NCBI RefSeq assembly: GCF_013282215.1
Contig: NZ_CP048103.1
Span: forward strand, 3,410,001-3,474,000
Direction: 5' to 3'
Source of the DNA: Kroppenstedtia eburnea
GTDB lineage: Bacteria; Bacillota; Bacilli; Thermoactinomycetales; DSM-45169
DNA: 64,000 nucleotides
Position 1 is the stretch's first letter. Each line of letters begins with the position of its first letter. The notes beneath the pieces were generated by a model. The model ran no database searches. It saw nothing but the letters and a program-made list of their open reading frames with translations, and had not been told where the DNA came from. This document shows positions 63,972 to 64,000 of this stretch, piece by piece. Position numbers and translations under genes: made by a program.

Positions 63972-64000
63972 AGCGGATCATCTCCTGTGAATATTGAACA

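Overview
The window comes from a Gram-positive, endospore-forming member of the Bacillales. The evidence is the sporulation genes spoIID, spoIIQ-like, spoIIID, spoIIR and a YhcN-type spore lipoprotein, and a chromosomal order that follows the Bacillus subtilis block fsa-murAB-glpX-rho-rpmE-tdk-prfA-prmC-spoIIR-ywlB-ywlC-mntP-ywlE-rpiB-ywlG-glyA-upp-atp-ywzB-ywmB-murAA-spoIID-spoIIQ-spoIIID-fabZ. The base composition is clearly GC-rich for a Bacillus, TTG/GTG starts are common, and a Bacillus-type Nuo operon lies between atp and ywzB. I infer a Thermoactinomycetaceae-like organism; this was not tested. Almost every gene is on the minus strand. The two plus-strand exceptions are a small membrane protein at 24722 and a CPBP protease at 54573.

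Layout, left to right (transcription mostly runs right to left). 1-14187: an exopolysaccharide/teichuronic-type polymer cluster with a polyprenyl-phosphate sugar transferase, a 4-epimerase-like SDR, three GT4 glycosyltransferases, a Wzy-like polymerase, a Wzx-like flippase and a complete WbpA-B-E-D-I set predicted to make UDP-ManNAc3NAcA. 14616-20904: fabZ, an ACT-domain malic enzyme, a CDP-alcohol phosphatidyltransferase, an EpuA-family protein with a long acidic tail, spoIIID, a spoIIQ-like gene and a YCII protein. 20901-24442: spoIID, murAA, ywmB, ywzB. 25171-34458: nuoABC-HIJKLMN, with nuoD missing. 34811-42040: the complete F1Fo ATP synthase operon. 42295-51902: upp, rtcB, glyA, ywlG, rpiB, ywlE, mntP, ywlC, ywlB, spoIIR. 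52006-63971: prmC, prfA, CPBP protease, yhcN-like, tdk, rpmE, a LysM-M23 peptidase, rho, glpX, murAB, fsa.

The most unusual content is a dense family of short, non-coding, TA-flanked inverted-repeat elements. About fifteen copies or fragments lie between genes from one end of the window to the other. Two types of terminus (A: GAAGCRTTGTGA; B: GGGCGTGTCTGATAA) share one palindromic core, some copies are A/B hybrids, and several carry one to three tandem modules of about 50-60 bp. The module hairpin has a GNRA-type loop and compensatory changes between copies. Several copies sit exactly at stop codons and supply part or all of the stop codon of the neighbouring gene (a GT4 gene, nuoH, glpX). 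A degenerate core also lies in the gap where nuoD should be.

Start codons were chosen from ribosome-binding sites and family lengths. No database search was possible, so family names rest on recognised motifs and gene order.
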